Positions 52,985 to 62,313 of a DNA stretch of 64,000 nucleotides are shown piece after piece. The DNA is taken from assembly GCA_003135055.1 (NCBI GenBank), contig PLDF01000222.1, positions 26,989 to 90,988 on the forward strand, read 5' to 3'. The stretch's first letter is position 1; every line of letters begins with the position of its first letter. This DNA comes from Bryobacterales bacterium. GTDB taxonomy: Bacteria > Acidobacteriota > Terriglobia > Bryobacterales > Bryobacteraceae. The translations under genes were made by a program, and so were the position numbers. Below the pieces are notes generated by a model. That model had not been told where the DNA came from. It did no database searches and saw nothing but the letters and a program-made list of their open reading frames with translations.

Positions 52985-54398
52985 GGAAACTCTCCTCGAT
53001 GGAACCGTTAGAAGTAAGGGAAGTGGGGGAAGTGGGGGAAGAAGCGGCCGTCGACGTTTTGACGGAAGATGCGGCGACAACTTCCAAGGGGCGCATCTTC
53101 GTCGCCATGATCGCCCATACGAAAAATATCCATACCGGGTCGCTCATCTTGAACGCAGCTTCCGTAAGGTTGTAAATCAGCGCGGATACGAAAAACGCCA
53201 GCGCCAGACATTCTCTTTGCGGATCCCGCCGCAACCTCTGCATAATCTTGCAATAGCCGTGGATGATAAGAGCCGCGAGGAAGATAATCCCCACCCATCC
53301 CAGATTGACTAGGATCTCGAGATAGCCGTCGTGCGCCTGAACCGGGGCTTGCCCGCTAAGCCGCCACATCATATTCAATCGATCCCCGAGCCAGAAGCTC
53401 TCATAACCGGCCCCGACCAGCCGGCTTACAGGAATGGTGAGGACCTCGGACCATAACTCCGTCCTTCCCGTCAACGTAGAATTTCTTCCCAGGTTCCCTA
53501 ATAAACTGCCGGTGAAGAACAGGGCCGAGACTGAAATGCCCACCGCCCCGGCCACCAGAAGGTGAACCACGGCCGGCTTCCGACCGAACCGGAACAGCTT
53601 CACTACCGCGATTATGCCGCCGCATAAGTAGAGGCAGGACTTGGAAGTGGCGGAATCGGCTACATATAAGAGATATGCGCTTAGCAGGAGAATAAAGCCA
53701 TTGGCGAGCAGCGGGCCATGCCGGCCACGTGCCTTTCTGTTTTGCCACTCTTCCAGAGTGCGCCACCAACAATAGAGGCCAACGATCATGCAGAGCATGC
53801 CAAAGGTGTTTTTGTTGGTAGTCACACCGGTGAAAAACATTCGGCCACTGGCGGGTTCGTAGGTTCGGCCAAGGTCGGGAAAATACCTGTTGAGCAGCAC
53901 GGAAAGCGGTATGAGGGTGAAGGCAACTCGCGTAAATACACGGTCCACTGCGGCAGCCGGCTCTCGATCGGTCAGAACAATGAGGACCATTTCGAGATCC
54001 CCTAACAACTTGGTCCACCGTTTGAAGCCAATCGTCGGAAAGTCGGACCACAGCAGGCTGAGACCACAATACAAGACAAACGCTACAATCGGGCCGTTCG
54101 CCCGCACGAACTTCCCGACTCTGCCGCCTCTCATCAGCAGGACCACGGTAGCTAAAGCTATGATCGCAGAGAAGATGTTGCGCTCAAATGGATTTCCCTC
54201 TATATACTCCTCGCCCGCCCCGGCCATCGTGTCGCCCGGCCCCTTAAACCATGCGGCAGGAGCCCGCGAAAGAGCTATTAAGAGCCAGACGATCGGTATC
54301 CAAAGCGCCTTGGAAGTTCGAGCCGATCGATCGTAGTTGATATAAAACAGGGCGCCCATGAACAAGACGCATGCCAAGCTCGCCAGGGAAGGCGTCAC
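52974..54398 (-). CDS. O-antigen ligase / polymerase family membrane protein
   Basis: A 474-residue protein with about ten to twelve helices. The large periplasmic loop and Arg/His motifs of the Wzy/WaaL superfamily are visible: NSTLTGRTELWSEVLTI, then GAGYESFWLGDRLNMMW and QAHDGYLEILVNLGWVGI (catalytic-type His in AHDGYLE). It is likely the Wzy polymerase or the ligase for this glycan. The C-terminal tail has 9-base codon repeats (SPTSPTSLTS). GTG start with GGAG upstream. Confidence 0.85.
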   Translation of the reverse strand: MTPSLASLACVLFMGALFYINYDRSARTSKALWIPIVWLLIALSRAPAAWFKGPGDTMAGAGEEYIEGNPFERNIFSAIIALATVVLLMRGGRVGKFVRANGPIVAFVLYCGLSLLWSDFPTIGFKRWTKLLGDLEMVLIVLTDREPAAAVDRVFTRVAFTLIPLSVLLNRYFPDLGRTYEPASGRMFFTGVTTNKNTFGMLCMIVGLYCWWRTLEEWQNRKARGRHGPLLANGFILLLSAYLLYVADSATSKSCLYLCGGIIAVVKLFRFGRKPAVVHLLVAGAVGISVSALFFTGSLLGNLGRNSTLTGRTELWSEVLTIPVSRLVGAGYESFWLGDRLNMMWRLSGQAPVQAHDGYLEILVNLGWVGIIFLAALIIHGYCKIMQRLRRDPQRECLALAFFVSALIYNLTEAAFKMSDPVWIFFVWAIMATKMRPLEVVAASSVKTSTAASSPTSPTSLTSNGSIEESFHAI

Positions 54399-54496
54399 TT
54401 ATCGGCTCCGAGCGAAGGCTTCGCAGAGACTCACGCAAACTTTCCGCCCCAGGTATGCGGTATCCAGATCCAACGCCTTCACGGCTTCACCGCCAA

Positions 54497-55576
54497 TCAT
54501 GCAAACACGGCCCTGTAAAACCTGTCAATCGTAGCCGAGCGCGGTCGAGCGCGATCCACAACTGCGACGCTGGCCATGGTCAGAACTAATCCCGCAAGCA
54601 ACGACGCCGGCAGAATCCATATTCCAGCGCTAATATAGCTCGCGATTCTGTGCAACAGCTGAAGAATCGCTATCTGCGAGATATACCCCAGGAGCGAGTA
54701 TCTGCCCAGAACGACAAGGCGCCGCCGGCGCGGCTCGCTCAGCCGTGCGGCCACGGCGTAGATCAGCGCCAGCGTCAGACAAACTCCGGCGATTCGCAAC
54801 CCAAACGGCACATCCCAAAGGGTTATAGCCGCGAGATAGGCGCAGTAAGCAAGGATAATAGCGTATAATCGACGGCCAAGCTGCGCGATCTTCGCGCTCG
54901 GGGTATAGCCCGCTACGACTCCGAGCAATCCGATGGCGATGAGCTCCAGGTTCGTGGTATGAAGGCCCACGCGATCCAAGAGCACGGTGCACGCTAGCGA
55001 AATGCCGCAAGCAAGATGGAACGGATAGGACAATACTCTTGATAAGCTCAGTAACCCGGACGAGGCTATCAGCAAATAACCAATCGGCACCAGGATCGTA
55101 AACGATGCCGCCTTTCCTAGTCCGCCTGGCAGAAAATTCCCTGTAATGAAAATAGCCTTGAGGGATGGAAGCGCCGCGGGAGTGAAGATTGCCCCGCGAA
55201 GCGGCGATCCTGGAAATAGTACTGCCATGCCAACGTTCAGCCCGACAAAGACAGCTAATATCTTCAGGCCACGCAACGCTAAACGCCTGGTAAGTTGCGA
55301 GCGGGCGCTGCTATACTTCGATGCCGATAGATGGGATATAAGGAAGCCGGTGATAAAAATAAAGGATGGAGTCAGGAACCTGAGGTATCTATAGAAGTCG
55401 CCCTCCGTTCCAACAAAGTAGTTCAGCCAATGATAGAGCACCATAAACAAGACGAGGACGCCCTTGGTGAAGTCGAATTCGGGAATGCGCTGGGTTGCGC
55501 CTCCCTTTTCAACGGTCGTCACTTTGTGCTTTGTCGCCGCCGGCCCCATGTTTGTCTGTTGCAACGCGCGCGCCAT
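54497..55576 (-). CDS. Membrane acyltransferase (DUF1624/OpgC-like)
   Basis: A 359-residue protein with ten hydrophobic helices and the N-terminal signature RIPEFDFTKGVLVLFMVLYH-type (FDFTKGVLVLFMVLYHWLNY). Acyltransferase-3-related membrane enzymes of this kind put acetyl or succinyl groups on glycans. ATG at 55576 overlaps the TGA of the upstream gene (TGATG); the GTG one codon earlier is an alternative. Acts on the periplasmic side or the membrane interface. Confidence 0.8.
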   Translation of the reverse strand: MARALQQTNMGPAATKHKVTTVEKGGATQRIPEFDFTKGVLVLFMVLYHWLNYFVGTEGDFYRYLRFLTPSFIFITGFLISHLSASKYSSARSQLTRRLALRGLKILAVFVGLNVGMAVLFPGSPLRGAIFTPAALPSLKAIFITGNFLPGGLGKAASFTILVPIGYLLIASSGLLSLSRVLSYPFHLACGISLACTVLLDRVGLHTTNLELIAIGLLGVVAGYTPSAKIAQLGRRLYAIILAYCAYLAAITLWDVPFGLRIAGVCLTLALIYAVAARLSEPRRRRLVVLGRYSLLGYISQIAILQLLHRIASYISAGIWILPASLLAGLVLTMASVAVVDRARPRSATIDRFYRAVFA

Positions 55577-57396
55577 CACTTTGAATCGATGAACAATCGT
55601 TGTAGAAGCTCTAAAGTGAGCAGCTTATGAATCTGAGTCGTATAGTTGCGGTCTCCCGCAAGGTGGCCCTTCACCGTGGCTTCGACCGCTTTCCGTTCGA
55701 GGTACGGCCGCGAGAGCGTCCGGGGATCGAGCAAAATCTGCCGGACATATTCGGCTAACCCATTGCGGTACCACAGGCGATAGTGGGAGAACTTATGCCT
55801 GCCCAGAAAAAGCCGCTCAAGGTGAAGGGGCGCGAGCGTACTATCGATTTTGGCTAGCCAATGCGGCATGCCGTAGTCGTAAGCATACTCGGCCTTAAAC
55901 GTAAACTCAAGCAAGCGGCGGGCCATCGCCGAGGAGATGCCCGATCGTCCTCCGAGACCCCGGTCGCTTCGAATCCGCCCCAGCGCGGGATCGCCATCGC
56001 CGATCAACCGAAGGCGGACGTCGGCGCTCCGATCGCTCCCTTGCGGAGCGCGAAAAACGGTGCGGACGAAATCGTTATCGAGATACGGGGAACGGACGGT
56101 AAGCTGTGTTTGCTCAAGCGAGAGAATGCCGTGATGATACCAGGGCGACTGGCGGAAGGCGGCGAAGGTGACCGGGTGTTGAAGACGGACCTGAGCGTAA
56201 GTCGCTCGCGCCTGGGCGGCGTAAGAGTCGAACTCCGGAGAGAACAAGCCGGATAGCGGCGAGGCCGGCTTGAACATGACGTCGTGGCGGACTATTTCAC
56301 TTCCATAGGTTCCTACGAGTTTTACGGGCGCTATCTGGCGAGCTCTCTCACTGACATAGAGATCCGAAGAACGATAGACGTCCACCCCGCCTTCGGTCAA
56401 ATACACGCTCCGCTCGGCGTAATAAGGAAAGCGCTTGAGGAATTCGTCTCCGACGGTAATCACCTCATGCGATTGGCGGCACAGATTGGCGACTCGCCGC
56501 GCCATCACGACGTCCTGGCAGTCGCGGAACGTTCCGCCAAACGTGTAACACGGAAGCGTCCGCGGAAGGTGCTTCTGCCACGCCATGAGTACCCGCGTGT
56601 CCAGGCCGCCGGTGAGGGCCACGCCGATCGGCTCCCGGCCGGCGAAGTATCGTGGAAGGTTTCGCGAGAGAACATTCCGCAGTTCGCGATAATAAGACTC
56701 CGGATCGAGGGCGTCTTGCTCCTCCCACTCGCGGGGCTCGAAGTACGTGCCTCGCTTTTCGAGCGAGCCGGCGCGAAAAACCCAGGCGGAAGCTCCGGGC
56801 AGAACGCGTACTCCCGGAAACATGGTGCGGTTCTCCAGGACGCAGCCAAGGGAGACAAACTCCCCGAGGCCCCGCGGATCCGCCGTCCTGAGGCCGCTTC
56901 GTACCGCTAGTATGGCTTTGGCTTCGGCGGCGAAATAGAACCCTTCCTCCGACTCGTGATAGTAGAGGCGATGCATCCCGAAGCGATCGTTGAAGAGCGT
57001 CGCCGTACCACGCGTCCGGTTAATCGCCAGACCGTGAAACATTCCGTTCAGGCCCTTGGGAAAGCTCGGATCTTCCTCATAGAGGTGTACGAGATACGAT
57101 AGCCCTTCCGAATCGAGCGAATGGCCTCGCTGCCTCAGGCCGCCTACGACCCCTGGCTCGGGGTATTCCTCGCCGGAAAAAACGAGATCGACATCCCCTT
57201 GTTCGTTGCGAAGCGGCATTCCATCGGAGAACGACTTCTTCCGGGCCGTCCAACCCACGTATACGCCCAGGGATTCGTCGATCCGGGTGCCCGTCTCGTA
57301 GAAATCTTCGTGGCGCAAGGTCTCGACCATGCGCGACAACTCTGCCTCAGCCCGTTGGCGTGGCATTCTGGTGATAAGTCCTACGATTCCGGGCAT
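55576..57396 (-). CDS. Asparagine-synthase-related protein lacking the glutaminase Cys
   Basis: A 606-residue relative of AsnB. The N-terminal Ntn-hydrolase-like domain starts MPGIVGLI, where true glutamine-dependent enzymes start MCGI: the catalytic Cys2 is Pro, so glutamine hydrolysis should be lost. ATP-pyrophosphatase motif GVALTGGLDTRVLMAW (usually SGGLDS) and HEVITVGDEF are present. Similar proteins in EPS loci amidate uronic acids or act as acyl-AMP enzymes using ammonia. ATG at 57396. A decayed paralogue lies at 47512. Overlaps the acyltransferase. Confidence 0.82.
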   Translation of the reverse strand: MPGIVGLITRMPRQRAEAELSRMVETLRHEDFYETGTRIDESLGVYVGWTARKKSFSDGMPLRNEQGDVDLVFSGEEYPEPGVVGGLRQRGHSLDSEGLSYLVHLYEEDPSFPKGLNGMFHGLAINRTRGTATLFNDRFGMHRLYYHESEEGFYFAAEAKAILAVRSGLRTADPRGLGEFVSLGCVLENRTMFPGVRVLPGASAWVFRAGSLEKRGTYFEPREWEEQDALDPESYYRELRNVLSRNLPRYFAGREPIGVALTGGLDTRVLMAWQKHLPRTLPCYTFGGTFRDCQDVVMARRVANLCRQSHEVITVGDEFLKRFPYYAERSVYLTEGGVDVYRSSDLYVSERARQIAPVKLVGTYGSEIVRHDVMFKPASPLSGLFSPEFDSYAAQARATYAQVRLQHPVTFAAFRQSPWYHHGILSLEQTQLTVRSPYLDNDFVRTVFRAPQGSDRSADVRLRLIGDGDPALGRIRSDRGLGGRSGISSAMARRLLEFTFKAEYAYDYGMPHWLAKIDSTLAPLHLERLFLGRHKFSHYRLWYRNGLAEYVRQILLDPRTLSRPYLERKAVEATVKGHLAGDRNYTTQIHKLLTLELLQRLFIDSK

Positions 57397-57409
57397 GGCT
57401 GAATCTCTT

Positions 57410-58306
57410 TTAGGAAAGCTCTGTCGCGGACCGGAATTTGCGGTTGTACCATGCGTTCCGGAGTTCACGAAGCTTGGCGCCCACGAATCCCGGGAGATGG
57501 TCCACCAGCCTGTGGTGCAAACCGAACCGAAGGGTAAGCCGGCCGGTCAGGGTCAACGGGATGTAGTAGCGAGGCAGATCGATCCGCTGAAATCCATTTC
57601 GCTCCTTAAAGTCGCTGAGGCTGTCGGTTTGCTTCTTCCCATAGGCGAAGTTCGAGTACGTCAGATAAGAGATCGCCCGGTCGGCGCACGATCGGACCGC
57701 CTGAGCAAGCAGCGCATTCGTCGGAGCTTTGTCTCTGTGTCCGACCATCGAGACAATGTGCATCAGCCCCGCGTGGGTTCGACTTTCGTCGATCACCAAC
57801 TTGATGAAGCCGATCAAACGGTCCTCGAAGAAAGCTCCGATGAAGACGCTGCTGTCAAGGAAAGTCCCCGCATACTCGCGCGCTCTCTCAAGCGTCATCC
57901 CGTAGTGAGGAAACCGCCTTCCCTGGCGTATAGGGCACTCATTGTAGATGTCGCAGATTCCCTGAACCAGAGGCTCGCCGAATGGCACCTCCCGCAGCAC
58001 CACGCCCTTCTTGCCGGCTTGCTTGGCTTTATTGCGGGCTTTGAAACCGATCTGGTGTCCCCACCAATGTTCGAAGGTAGACACGGGCAGAACCGCCAGG
58101 TTGTCCCATTCCATGGGATAAGAATACTTTGGCGAGGTCTCTGAGGCTCGCTGAATAAACGTGAAGAGGTCGGCGCGCGGGCCGGACTTCTTCAGGGCAT
58201 TGAGAACTGCCTGAGGATCGTCGGGAAACTTGAATTTTTCCCCGTCGACCCTGGCGATCCGGATTAGCCGGCCGTCAATCTTAAAGTCTTTGCTGCAAGC
58301 CTTCAT
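57410..58306 (-). CDS. GNAT/FemAB-like acyltransferase
   Basis: A 298-residue protein with a GNAT-type core (about 120-230): FLDSSVFIGAFFEDRLIGFI, then LIGFIKLVIDE, GLMHIVSMVGHRDKAPTNAL and YLTYSNFAYGK. It resembles FemAB-like proteins that add amino-acyl or other acyl groups to glycan. ATG at 58306, GGAG nine bases upstream. It stands 13 bases upstream of the asparagine-synthase relative, a plausible partner in sugar amidation or aminoacylation. Confidence 0.7.
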   Translation of the reverse strand: MKACSKDFKIDGRLIRIARVDGEKFKFPDDPQAVLNALKKSGPRADLFTFIQRASETSPKYSYPMEWDNLAVLPVSTFEHWWGHQIGFKARNKAKQAGKKGVVLREVPFGEPLVQGICDIYNECPIRQGRRFPHYGMTLERAREYAGTFLDSSVFIGAFFEDRLIGFIKLVIDESRTHAGLMHIVSMVGHRDKAPTNALLAQAVRSCADRAISYLTYSNFAYGKKQTDSLSDFKERNGFQRIDLPRYYIPLTLTGRLTLRFGLHHRLVDHLPGFVGAKLRELRNAWYNRKFRSATELS

Positions 58307-58499
58307 GAGGGACACTCCGATTCTTTGCGAATTCGTTGCGAAGCAGGCTACGGAACGCCCGCGAAAGGATCGTCCCCGCCGCCGCAAGCATCAATGCTTG
58401 CGGTGGCATCAAAAACACGGAACCGGACTCTATCCGCCGCGGTGCTGCATAGCCCTCTGCGTGCGGGGGCGGAGTCCGTCGCGCGGAGCGCCAGGACCG

Positions 58500-58599
58500 T
58501 GGCGAGAGGAAAGGGATTCGAACCCCGCCGAAGCCGTCGCAGCGGGCAAGCCCGAGGTCCGCCTTGCCTAAGCGGCGGCCTCCGCAGGGCGGCCTCTCC
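58500..58599 (-). pseudogene. tRNA-Ser-like element, aberrant
   Basis: On the minus strand, GGAGAGG (58599-58593) can pair with CCTCTCG next to an encoded CCA. A T-arm GGGGTTCGAATCCC and a D-arm-like hairpin CCGCC..AGGCAA..GGCGG are present. However, the middle holds a duplicated CCGCC/GGAGG segment and the anticodon position is a tight hairpin CGGG-CTTG-CCCG with no 7-base loop. It is probably a tRNA-Ser relic or a non-canonical tRNA-like RNA. Confidence 0.4.
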
Positions 58600-58673
58600 A
58601 CAGGGTTATATCGTACCTTACTGTAGAGGTAAGTCAAACGCGGGGCAATAGGCTGGATTTAGCGCTTGCAGGC

Positions 58674-59318
58674 TCACCTGCTTGCCTTGGCAACCTTGGG
58701 CCGAAAGACAATTACGGTTGCCGCACGTTTGCCGCCGTATTCGCCTTTTTCCAAAACGTCAAAGTTGTTCTCGATGATTTGTACCATTTTGGTCGGCCGA
58801 AATTTGTTCTTGCCATTCATGGCAAGGTACATTCTGACAATGAAGACTCCCCCATCTTTCAGATATTCCGAGTAATGTTTTAACACCGGTTTGATCTTAC
58901 CTAGCGGAACATGGTACATGGACTCCCGGAATAGGACCACGTCAAACTGATCCGCCGTTTGATAGTTGAGAAAATCTCCCTGTGCGAACCGGTTTTTGTG
59001 CGTTCGACCGGTGGCCTCCGTCCTCTTCGCGGCTTTTCCCAGGGCTTCCTCGGATATATCCACCCCAATGTAGTTCCGGTATGCGGCGTCGGATAATTCC
59101 GTCGCCGTGTTGCCTGGGCCGCATCCGAGATCCAGAATGCTTCCGTTTCTGGCATACTTCTCAAGGTGTGGGTACACGCAGTCGCCAACTGTGTTGTCGA
59201 TGAAGTTCCACTTGCCTCCCGAGAATTCCTTATCCCAGAGCCGCCTCTTAATGCTTGATGGACCGTAGCTCATTACGAACCCACGGATAAATGTTAATGC
59301 GCGCGTCACGATATACAT
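58674..59318 (-). CDS. SAM-dependent methyltransferase (class I)
   Basis: A 214-residue protein: SILDLGCGPGNTATELSD (motif I), GVDISEEALGKAAKR (motif II), FDVVLFRESMYHVPLGKI and LKDGGVFIVRMYLA. No close substrate clue; sits alone between two tRNA-Ser-like elements. ATG at 59318, GGAG ten bases upstream; an internal Met (MSYGPSS) is an alternative start. The AT-content of this gene is a little higher than that of its neighbours, which hints at transfer. Confidence 0.82.
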   Translation of the reverse strand: MYIVTRALTFIRGFVMSYGPSSIKRRLWDKEFSGGKWNFIDNTVGDCVYPHLEKYARNGSILDLGCGPGNTATELSDAAYRNYIGVDISEEALGKAAKRTEATGRTHKNRFAQGDFLNYQTADQFDVVLFRESMYHVPLGKIKPVLKHYSEYLKDGGVFIVRMYLAMNGKNKFRPTKMVQIIENNFDVLEKGEYGGKRAATVIVFRPKVAKASR

Positions 59319-59470
59319 ATTGTAATCTCCGCGGCGAGATGCCGCCTTATAGGGTTGTTGAATTCGGGGCGATTTACGGCAGGGAATGCGCGCGTCGAGA
59401 CCAGCGGCACTGCCGACATCCGTTAGCCGTCTGTTGCGGAGGCAACGGAGCCAACGAGACTCATAGGGAT

Positions 59471-59561
59471 TGGCGGAGAGGGAAGGGATTCGAACCCTCG
59501 GATGGTTTTACCCATCGCGGCCAGCAAGCCAGCCGCTGCTTTAGCCAACAGCGACCTCTCC
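59471..59561 (-). tRNA. tRNA-Ser-like gene with an abnormal anticodon arm
   Basis: On the minus strand the acceptor GGAGAGG (59561-59555) pairs with CCTCTCC, followed by G and an encoded CCA (59473-59471). D-arm GCTG-TTGGCTAAAG-CAGC, long variable arm GATGG-GTAAAA-CCATC and T-arm GAGGG-TTCGAAT-CCCTT fit a class II (Ser) tRNA. The anticodon arm GGCTGG-CTTG-CTGGCC forms a hairpin with a four-base loop instead of seven, and one extra base lies between T-stem and acceptor. GCT (Ser) can be read in TTGCTGG but not in a normal loop. Could be a pseudogene or an unusual tRNA. Confidence 0.5.
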
Positions 59562-59653
59562 ATTCGCTCAACTGTAGCACATTCCGCGGTTCTGAGACTA
59601 AGAGCCGCCGGACTTACATTGGATGGGCTGACCGCGGAGCATCGACTTCGCCG

Positions 59654-60568
59654 CTACGCGTCACCGGCGCCATTTCTTGGCGCGAGCCGAGTCGGAGTCT
59701 TGCCGGCCAGAAACCTGCTCAGCCGCTGCATCTGCTCGCGCCGGGTAAACGCCACCAAGTCGTGGGACACCGGCCTTTTCAGCCGCCGCACCATCGACCA
59801 GGCATAGCCGGAACCGAGGGCCAGTCCCCCCATTACGAAGGGCGGCTGCGTCATCTGATAGAACATTCTGAACAACTGCCAGACCGGATGGTTCCCCACC
59901 GAGTAGTCCTTGGCTCCGGTTTTGAACTTGGCTGCCAACGCGCCTTGCTGAGCCGTCCCCATCTCCCGATGGTGCAGACAGATTTTCTCCGTAAAGGTCC
60001 TGGTCTTCCAGCCCTTCATCCTTGCCGAGACGACCGCAATGTGATCGATGCAGCCGCCTTTCACCGGCGCGTACCCGCCGATGTCTTCAAAGCACTTCCG
60101 CCGGAACAATTGGCAGCCGCCCCAAACGTTCTCGATGTTAGTGAATCGGTAATCGTATTGGTGGGTTCCCTCCCGGAAAGGCGCTCCCACCACACCCAGT
60201 TGCGAATTCTCCGCGAATTTTGCTACCAGAAACTGAAAGTGCTCCGCCTCAAATGTAACATCGGCATCGAGGTTACCAATCACTTCGAATCCCAGATCCG
60301 CTACCCTGGCGCGGCCCGCGTTGAATGCGTGCACCTTTCCGGCGAAATTCCGCTCGCGGCGTTCGGGCATCCGGACCAGTTCCATCCAGGAGTGGTCAGC
60401 CGCGTAGCTGCCGACGATTTCGTCGGTGCCATCGGTTGAACCGTCGCTGACGATTACCCACTTGACCGGACGCGCCGTCTGCGCCACCACCGACTGGATG
60501 GTCAGCTCGATATATTGAGCCTCGTTTCGCGCCGGAGTAATCAAAACGTACTTTGGCAGGGTCGGCAT
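59654..60568 (-). CDS. Glycosyltransferase family 2
   Basis: A 304-residue GT-A enzyme: YVLITPARNEAQYIELTIQS, WVIVSDGSTDGTDEIV, the metal-binding DxD in IGNLDADVTFEAEHF, and GVVGAPFREGTHQYDYRF. The C-terminal tail has hydrophobic stretches (FVMGGLALGSGYAWSMV). It transfers a sugar in the repeat unit. It is 12 bases downstream of the aminotransferase gene. Confidence 0.88.
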   Translation of the reverse strand: MPTLPKYVLITPARNEAQYIELTIQSVVAQTARPVKWVIVSDGSTDGTDEIVGSYAADHSWMELVRMPERRERNFAGKVHAFNAGRARVADLGFEVIGNLDADVTFEAEHFQFLVAKFAENSQLGVVGAPFREGTHQYDYRFTNIENVWGGCQLFRRKCFEDIGGYAPVKGGCIDHIAVVSARMKGWKTRTFTEKICLHHREMGTAQQGALAAKFKTGAKDYSVGNHPVWQLFRMFYQMTQPPFVMGGLALGSGYAWSMVRRLKRPVSHDLVAFTRREQMQRLSRFLAGKTPTRLAPRNGAGDA

Positions 60569-60580
60569 GCAATCAGCCCT

Positions 60581-61816
60581 TCAACCGCGGGAGCTCCCCG
60601 CCATTGCCGCAAACGCAGCCTCGGCCTCCACGCCCAGGAATGCCTGCACGCATTCCGCAACGCGTATCCGATCCTCGTATCTCAGGCCCGGAAACATCGG
60701 CAATGAGAGGATCTCCGCGGCGCATCGCTCCGCAATTGGGAAATCTCCCGCTTGATAGCCCGATGTCGCATACGCTTTCTGCAGATGCAGGGGAACCGGA
60801 TAGTGAATCGCCGTCGCGATTTTTTCCGCCGCCATGTGCCGTTGAAGCTGCTCCCGGTCTTTCACCCGGATCGCATAGACATGGTGCACCGCCTTGCTCC
60901 ATTCCGGCTCCACGGGAATCGCCACGCCTTCGGTCGAACCAAGCAATTCCGCATAATGCCCGGCGCTCTGCCGGCGCTGTTCGTTCCAGGCTGGCAGGCG
61001 CGCCAACTTGACCCTCAAGATACCCGCCTGAATCGCATCCAGTCTTCCGTTGTAGCCCTCGACATCGTGATAATATTTCTGCGCCTGGCCGTGGTCGCGC
61101 AGCATCCGGATCTTCCGCGCCAGCTCGGCATCGTTGGTCGTCACCGCGCCGGCTTCTCCGCAAGCCCCCAGATTCTTGCCGGGATAGAAGCTGAACGCGG
61201 CCGCCAGCCCCATCGACCCGGCCTTCTTCCAACATCCGTCTCTTTTGGAGAAGTACTCCGCTCCATGCGCCTGGCACGCGTCTTCGATCACGAGGAGCTT
61301 ATAGCGTTCGGCCAGCTCGAGGATCGGGTCCATATCCGCCGTCTGCCCGTAAAGGTGCACCGGAACGATCGCCGCAACCCGTCTTCCCAGCTTTCGATCG
61401 ACTAAGTATCCCGTAGCGCCGTCTACGCAGCACTCGCCATTGAGGTATTCTTCCAGCTTCCGAGGGTCCATGTTAAAGGTCCGCTCGTCGATATCCACAA
61501 AGACGGGCCGGGCGCCCGTTTGGGAGATAGCCTCGGTTGTCGCGATAAACGTATTCGGAACGGTTACGGCTATGTCGCCTTCGCCTACGCCCGCCGCAAT
61601 CAGGGCGAACCGCAGCGCGTCCGTGCCGCTGCCCACCCCGGCGCACTGAGACACGCCGCAAAATGCCGCGAACTCCCGTTCAAATGCCTCCACTACGGCG
61701 CCACCTATGAATCCGGCGGTATCCAGAGCGGAATTGAAGACCTCAAGCAACTCCTCGCGCAACTCCCGGTGGGGCGTCACGAGGTCCAAAAATGGGATTC
61801 CATTCGTCTTTATCAT
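60581..61816 (-). CDS. DegT/DnrJ/EryC1 sugar aminotransferase (WbpE-like)
   Basis: A 411-residue PLP aminotransferase: [67 protein letters not shown] and [20 protein letters not shown], whose Lys binds PLP. Members add the amino group to a 3-keto or 4-keto nucleotide sugar. With the WbpB- and WbpD-like genes upstream it fits the 3-amino step toward UDP-2,3-diacetamido-2,3-dideoxy-glucuronate. ATG at 61816; a TTG six bases earlier overlaps the previous stop and is also possible. Confidence 0.9.
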   Translation of the reverse strand: MIKTNGIPFLDLVTPHRELREELLEVFNSALDTAGFIGGAVVEAFEREFAAFCGVSQCAGVGSGTDALRFALIAAGVGEGDIAVTVPNTFIATTEAISQTGARPVFVDIDERTFNMDPRKLEEYLNGECCVDGATGYLVDRKLGRRVAAIVPVHLYGQTADMDPILELAERYKLLVIEDACQAHGAEYFSKRDGCWKKAGSMGLAAAFSFYPGKNLGACGEAGAVTTNDAELARKIRMLRDHGQAQKYYHDVEGYNGRLDAIQAGILRVKLARLPAWNEQRRQSAGHYAELLGSTEGVAIPVEPEWSKAVHHVYAIRVKDREQLQRHMAAEKIATAIHYPVPLHLQKAYATSGYQAGDFPIAERCAAEILSLPMFPGLRYEDRIRVAECVQAFLGVEAEAAFAAMAGSSRG

Positions 61817-61818
61817 AC

Positions 61819-62313
61819 TCAAGCTCTCACACGTCCTTCTTCGGAATTTCGCAACACGCGCGCCGGATTGCCCGCGACGATTGCGTTAGGGGGAACACTC
61901 TTGGTCACCATGCTGCCGGCGCCCACCAAGGCGTTTTCGCCGACCGTCACGCCTGCGAGGATGGTGGCTCCGGACCCGATCGAAGCGCCCTTTTTAATCA
62001 GCGTCTTCTCCACCTTCCAGTCGCTCTCCGTCTGGAGTCCGCCCGCCGCCGTCGCGGCGCGCGGATACATGTCGTTGATAAAGGTCACTCCGTGACCGAT
62101 GAATACCTCGTCTTCGATCGTGACTCCCTCGCAGACGAAGGTATGGCTGGAAATCTTGCAGTTCCTGCCCACCGTGGCATTCTTCTGGATCTCGACGAAC
62201 GCCCCGATCTTGGTGTTGTCGCCGATCTCGCAGCCGTACAGGTTGATGAAGCTCGACAGCTTGACGTTCTCGCCCAGCTTCACGTCCGGGGTGATGCACA
62301 GATAAGGATTCAT
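61819..62313 (-). CDS. N-acetyltransferase, left-handed beta-helix (WbpD-like)
   Basis: A 164-residue hexapeptide acetyltransferase: [40 protein letters not shown], then [20 protein letters not shown] and the [20 protein letters not shown] end. It is closest in length and pattern to WbpD/WlbB, which acetylate the 3-amino group of UDP-2-acetamido-3-amino-glucuronate. ATG at 62313 overlaps the oxidoreductase stop (ATGA); upstream in-frame residues are inside that gene. Confidence 0.88.
   Translation of the reverse strand: MNPYLCITPDVKLGENVKLSSFINLYGCEIGDNTKIGAFVEIQKNATVGRNCKISSHTFVCEGVTIEDEVFIGHGVTFINDMYPRAATAAGGLQTESDWKVEKTLIKKGASIGSGATILAGVTVGENALVGAGSMVTKSVPPNAIVAGNPARVLRNSEEGRVRA

Noticed and set aside
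58500-59561. Classical genomic island with attL/attR tRNA ends
   Set aside because: The two tRNA-like elements share only acceptor and T-arm and there is no integrase; kept only as a possibility.
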